A stretch of 64,000 nucleotides of DNA from JAOXRU01 sp965247735 (GTDB taxonomy: Bacteria; Bacteroidota; Bacteroidia; Flavobacteriales; Flavobacteriaceae), in assembly GCA_965247735.1 (NCBI GenBank), contig CBDFHN010000002.1, positions 2,852,001 to 2,916,000 of the forward strand, written 5' to 3'. This document shows, in pieces, positions 61,218-64,000 of this stretch. Under the pieces are notes generated by a model. The model was not told the origin of the DNA. It did no database searches and worked only from the letters and a program-made list of their open reading frames with translations. Made by a program: the position numbers and the translations under genes. Numbering within the stretch: position 1 is the stretch's first letter; each line of letters begins with the position of its first letter.

Positions 61218-63656
61218 ATGTCCAATCAATTTATCAAAATAGCATTTATTTTTTTCTTTACGGTATCATTTGCTCAGACAAAAGACAGCTTATATGTAAA
61301 ACAGTTACTTATACAATCAAAAGAGCTTAAGCAAACCAGCAATACAGAGTCTACCCTTTTATTAAAAGAAGCTATTGAAGTTTCTTTGGCTACAAAATAC
61401 TACTTTGGTGCTTTTGAAGCCCATATCCAAATAGGAATACTTAATTATTATAAAGGCGAGCACCATATATCTATCGCACATTATAAGAGTGCATTAGCAA
61501 TAATTTCAGAACACATTCCTGGTAATAAAGACCAAATAGGACGCTGTTATTTTAATATTGGAACAGCATGTTATGAATTGGAGAATTATGAGGCTGCAAC
61601 AAAAAACTACCTACGGGCACTGGATTATTATACCGAAGAAAATAAACTTAGAATCATGTCTTCTTATCATGAACTTGGTCTAATCTATGTCCGTTTTCAC
61701 CAATATGACCTCGCTATAGCCTATTTTAAGAAAGCTAATAAAATTGCTAAACAAACAAATAACAATTCTTATCTGGCTAAAGCTTTAATAAATTTTGGAA
61801 TTATTAGCGACAGAAAAAAGGATTTTACAAAGGCCTCAAAATATTATGATGAGGCACTACTCTTGGTAGCGTCTTCTGATAATATCTACAATAAAATATT
61901 GTTAAACAAAGCAGTATCAAATCATTTTTTAACCTTAAAAAAAACAAATGAAGCATTAAGCTATGCCTTAAAAGCACATAAACTAGCAGAAAAACATGAA
62001 ATTAATGTTATCCAAGCTAGAACATTAACCTTACTAGCAGATATCTATAGCATACAAAACAAAAGAACCTTAGCTATCAATACCTATTTAAAAGCAAAAG
62101 ATAAAGCTAACTTATATAAAAACCTATCTCTTAAGTCGTCAGTCATCTATGCTCTTGCTCAATTATATAGTGAAAACAAAGAGTATAAAAAAGCATTTCG
62201 ATATTCTGAAGAACATAAGCAACTATCTGATAGTCTTGTTAATGCAAAAAACATAAGACTAATTGCCAATTCCACAGCCTTATATGAAAGTGAAAAGAAA
62301 GACAAAGAAATTCTAGTACAAACCTCAAAAATAAAAGCCCAAGAAAATCTTTTATTAAAACGAAATAACCGAAATCTATATCTTATTGCTTCTCTTATCT
62401 GTATTGCCTTTATTGGTTTTTGGTTTTATCAAAAAAAGATATACAACGTAAAAGAGCTGTACAATAAAAGACTTAAAAAAATAAACAAAAGACTTCAGAG
62501 AATAAATGAAATGCTTAAAAAATCTAGAGCTAACGCTTTGGTTGCTATGGAGGCAAAAGCATCTATTTTAAACAATATTACACATGAGTTAAAAACACCA
62601 TTGCAAACCATTTCAAGTGTATCTCTACTTTTATCTAATGAGGGACAAACCAGCACTCAGAAAAAATATATGGACACTATCGATTTTTCTGTTAAAAATT
62701 TACTTAATCTAATCAATAATGCTATTACACTTAATTCTGATCAAAAGGAAAAAGCTAAATTAAATTTAAATCCTTTTAATTTAACAAAAACAGTAAATAA
62801 TATTGCAACAGTAATGAATGTAATTGGACTAAACAACAAATTACATGTGCTTTTAGATCCAAAAATTAAATACCTAGAATTGATTGGCGATGAGCCCAAA
62901 CTGATTCAAATTCTAAACAACCTGCTCGGAAATGCCAATAAATACACTAACAGCGGAAGTATTACATTGCAAATAGATATCTTAAAAATTAATAGAAAAG
63001 AAGTTTGCATACAGTTTAATGTTTCTGATACAGGTGTTGGTATAGCTCCTAGTGATTTAGACAAGATATTCACTCCTTTTTACCGTGTTTCGGAGGCTTT
63101 AACCTCAAAAACAACCGGATCTGGTTTAGGTCTATCAATAGTTCAAAACCTTATTTCTGCTCATAATAGTAAAATAGTTGTGGCTTCAGAAAAAGGAAAA
63201 GGCACGTCCTTTAAATTTGAATTTAACTATGAAATTGCTTCAGTTGCTGAAAAAGAACAAAAGATTAATCCTCCAGATATAAAAGTCTTGATTGTAGAAG
63301 ATCATAAAATTAATCAGCTATTGATTAAAAAAAATATAGAGCAGGAAGGCTTTGTTTGCAAAATTGCTAGCAATGGTTTGGAGGCTGTAAACCTAGTGAA
63401 AAACGAAAAATTTGATATTATACTTACCGATATTATGATGCCCATAATGGATGGTTTTGAGTCCTCAAAAATTATCAAAGAAATGTACAGTAACCTTCCT
63501 ATAATAGCAATTACTGCAGTATCAGAAAATGAAGAACGTCAGAAATTTGAAGAAGCCCAAATACATACAGTAATAAACAAACCTATTAATACCAAAGAGC
63601 TTTTTAAATCCATTTACATAGAATTAAACATTAGTAAGCTGGATCTAAGTGCTTAA
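61218..63656 (+). CDS. Hybrid histidine kinase with TPR sensor, array copy 4
   Basis: 812 residues, the longest copy because of a seven-residue insertion in the coiled coil after the membrane segment (KRLKKINKRLQRINEMLK). His456, HATPase with NLLGNANKYT and SDTGVGIAPSD (slightly changed from the other copies), receiver with Asp738. A one-heptad insertion between membrane and HisKA keeps the helical phase. The TPR part is again the most variable. The array ends here. Confidence 0.93.
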   Translation: MSNQFIKIAFIFFFTVSFAQTKDSLYVKQLLIQSKELKQTSNTESTLLLKEAIEVSLATKYYFGAFEAHIQIGILNYYKGEHHISIAHYKSALAIISEHIPGNKDQIGRCYFNIGTACYELENYEAATKNYLRALDYYTEENKLRIMSSYHELGLIYVRFHQYDLAIAYFKKANKIAKQTNNNSYLAKALINFGIISDRKKDFTKASKYYDEALLLVASSDNIYNKILLNKAVSNHFLTLKKTNEALSYALKAHKLAEKHEINVIQARTLTLLADIYSIQNKRTLAINTYLKAKDKANLYKNLSLKSSVIYALAQLYSENKEYKKAFRYSEEHKQLSDSLVNAKNIRLIANSTALYESEKKDKEILVQTSKIKAQENLLLKRNNRNLYLIASLICIAFIGFWFYQKKIYNVKELYNKRLKKINKRLQRINEMLKKSRANALVAMEAKASILNNITHELKTPLQTISSVSLLLSNEGQTSTQKKYMDTIDFSVKNLLNLINNAITLNSDQKEKAKLNLNPFNLTKTVNNIATVMNVIGLNNKLHVLLDPKIKYLELIGDEPKLIQILNNLLGNANKYTNSGSITLQIDILKINRKEVCIQFNVSDTGVGIAPSDLDKIFTPFYRVSEALTSKTTGSGLGLSIVQNLISAHNSKIVVASEKGKGTSFKFEFNYEIASVAEKEQKINPPDIKVLIVEDHKINQLLIKKNIEQEGFVCKIASNGLEAVNLVKNEKFDIILTDIMMPIMDGFESSKIIKEMYSNLPIIAITAVSENEERQKFEEAQIHTVINKPINTKELFKSIYIELNISKLDLSA

Positions 63657-63679
63657 AAAAGGTTTTGTAACCTGTAAGC

Positions 63680-64000
63680 CTAGTTTTTCACCATCTTAAA
63701 ATGCGGAATGCCATCTTCTAAATATTCCTCCCCTTCGGCAACAAAACCTAGGTTGTTATAAAACTTAAGTAAATATTTTTGAGCGGATATTATGATTGTA
63801 GTTTCGTTATAAACTTCTTTTACAGCTGCAATAGAGGCTTTCATAACATCATAACCATATCCATATTGACGCTGATCTTTAGCCACTACTACTCTACCAA
63901 TACTTGGCTTATCAAAATAATCTCCAGCATCAAAAACACGGGTATAACCAACCAAAACACCTTCTTTTTCTACTACTACATGCAATGCTTTCTGATCTTT
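63680..64000 (-). CDS. elaA: ElaA-like GNAT acetyltransferase, C-terminal part
   Basis: About 107 residues are in the window; the frame is open at the right edge (KDQKALHVVV... precedes the first candidate Met, which is a TTG), so the N-terminal third is missing. PSIGRVVVAKDQRQYGYGYDVMKASI is the acetyl-CoA loop, and IIISAQKYLLKFYNNLGFVAEGEEYLEDGIPHFKM is the ElaA signature. The substrate is unknown. It converges on the kinase array. Confidence 0.88.
   Translation of the reverse strand, partial: KDQKALHVVVEKEGVLVGYTRVFDAGDYFDKPSIGRVVVAKDQRQYGYGYDVMKASIAAVKEVYNETTIIISAQKYLLKFYNNLGFVAEGEEYLEDGIPHFKMVKN

Overview
The window is about one third G+C and reads like a chromosome segment of a marine-type Bacteroidota bacterium, most likely family Flavobacteriaceae. 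The evidence is the gene set (lepA, rbfA, rnpA next to an S41 protease, dusB, methylmalonyl-CoA epimerase, LolC/E-type permease, beta-barrel OMP with carboxypeptidase-like domain, WG-repeat lipoproteins, Reg_prop/Y_Y_Y kinase), lipoprotein signals ending in a Cys, and promoters of the Bacteroidota type (TAnnTTTG at -7, TTG about 19 bases upstream).

1-12.4 kb is an accessory island ending next to a CAT-anticodon tRNA gene. From the left it holds a WG-repeat gene cut by an IS21-family element (istA/istB, with five end-like repeats on its right side); a truncated gene; a small gene coupled to a nuclease-like protein whose membrane-anchored tail is out of frame behind nine T residues; and a minus-strand operon of three overlapping genes: a triple ubiquitin-like protein, an E2-like/E1 fusion and a small zinc-binding DUF6527-type protein. 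Divergent to that operon are an XRE repressor and an ImmA/IrrE metallopeptidase, with a promoter-terminator pair between them that could make a small RNA of about 60 nt. Further right are a frameshifted membrane metallopeptidase, about 1 kb of non-coding DNA with a long inverted repeat, and a HEPN-type gene divergent from a second XRE gene across three operator-like palindromes.

12.4-42.6 kb is mostly ordinary chromosome: mce, rbfA, an ABC-type permease, two Crp/Fnr regulators, YceI, a nitroreductase/transporter/GNAT operon, a NarL/Reg_prop two-component pair, an LRR lipoprotein, a cluster of small secreted and membrane proteins containing two degraded gene-tail copies, dusB, a beta-barrel receptor, lepA, a CPA1 antiporter, an acyltransferase with a LytTR regulator, and a lipoprotein pair.

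42.9-52.8 kb holds an MBL hydrolase and three exported or periplasmic peptidases (S8, M1, S41). Each peptidase gene is preceded by a related 80-130 nt leader that looks like a structured RNA. Between M1 and rnpA, an endosialidase-chaperone-like adhesin gene sits between two copies of the M1 gene tail plus its terminator.

53.4-63.7 kb is a tandem array of four paralogous hybrid histidine kinases (signal peptide, TPRs, one membrane segment, HisKA, HATPase, receiver). Each is preceded by its own conserved hairpin, which shows a compensatory base change between copies. The window closes inside an ElaA-like acetyltransferase gene on the minus strand.
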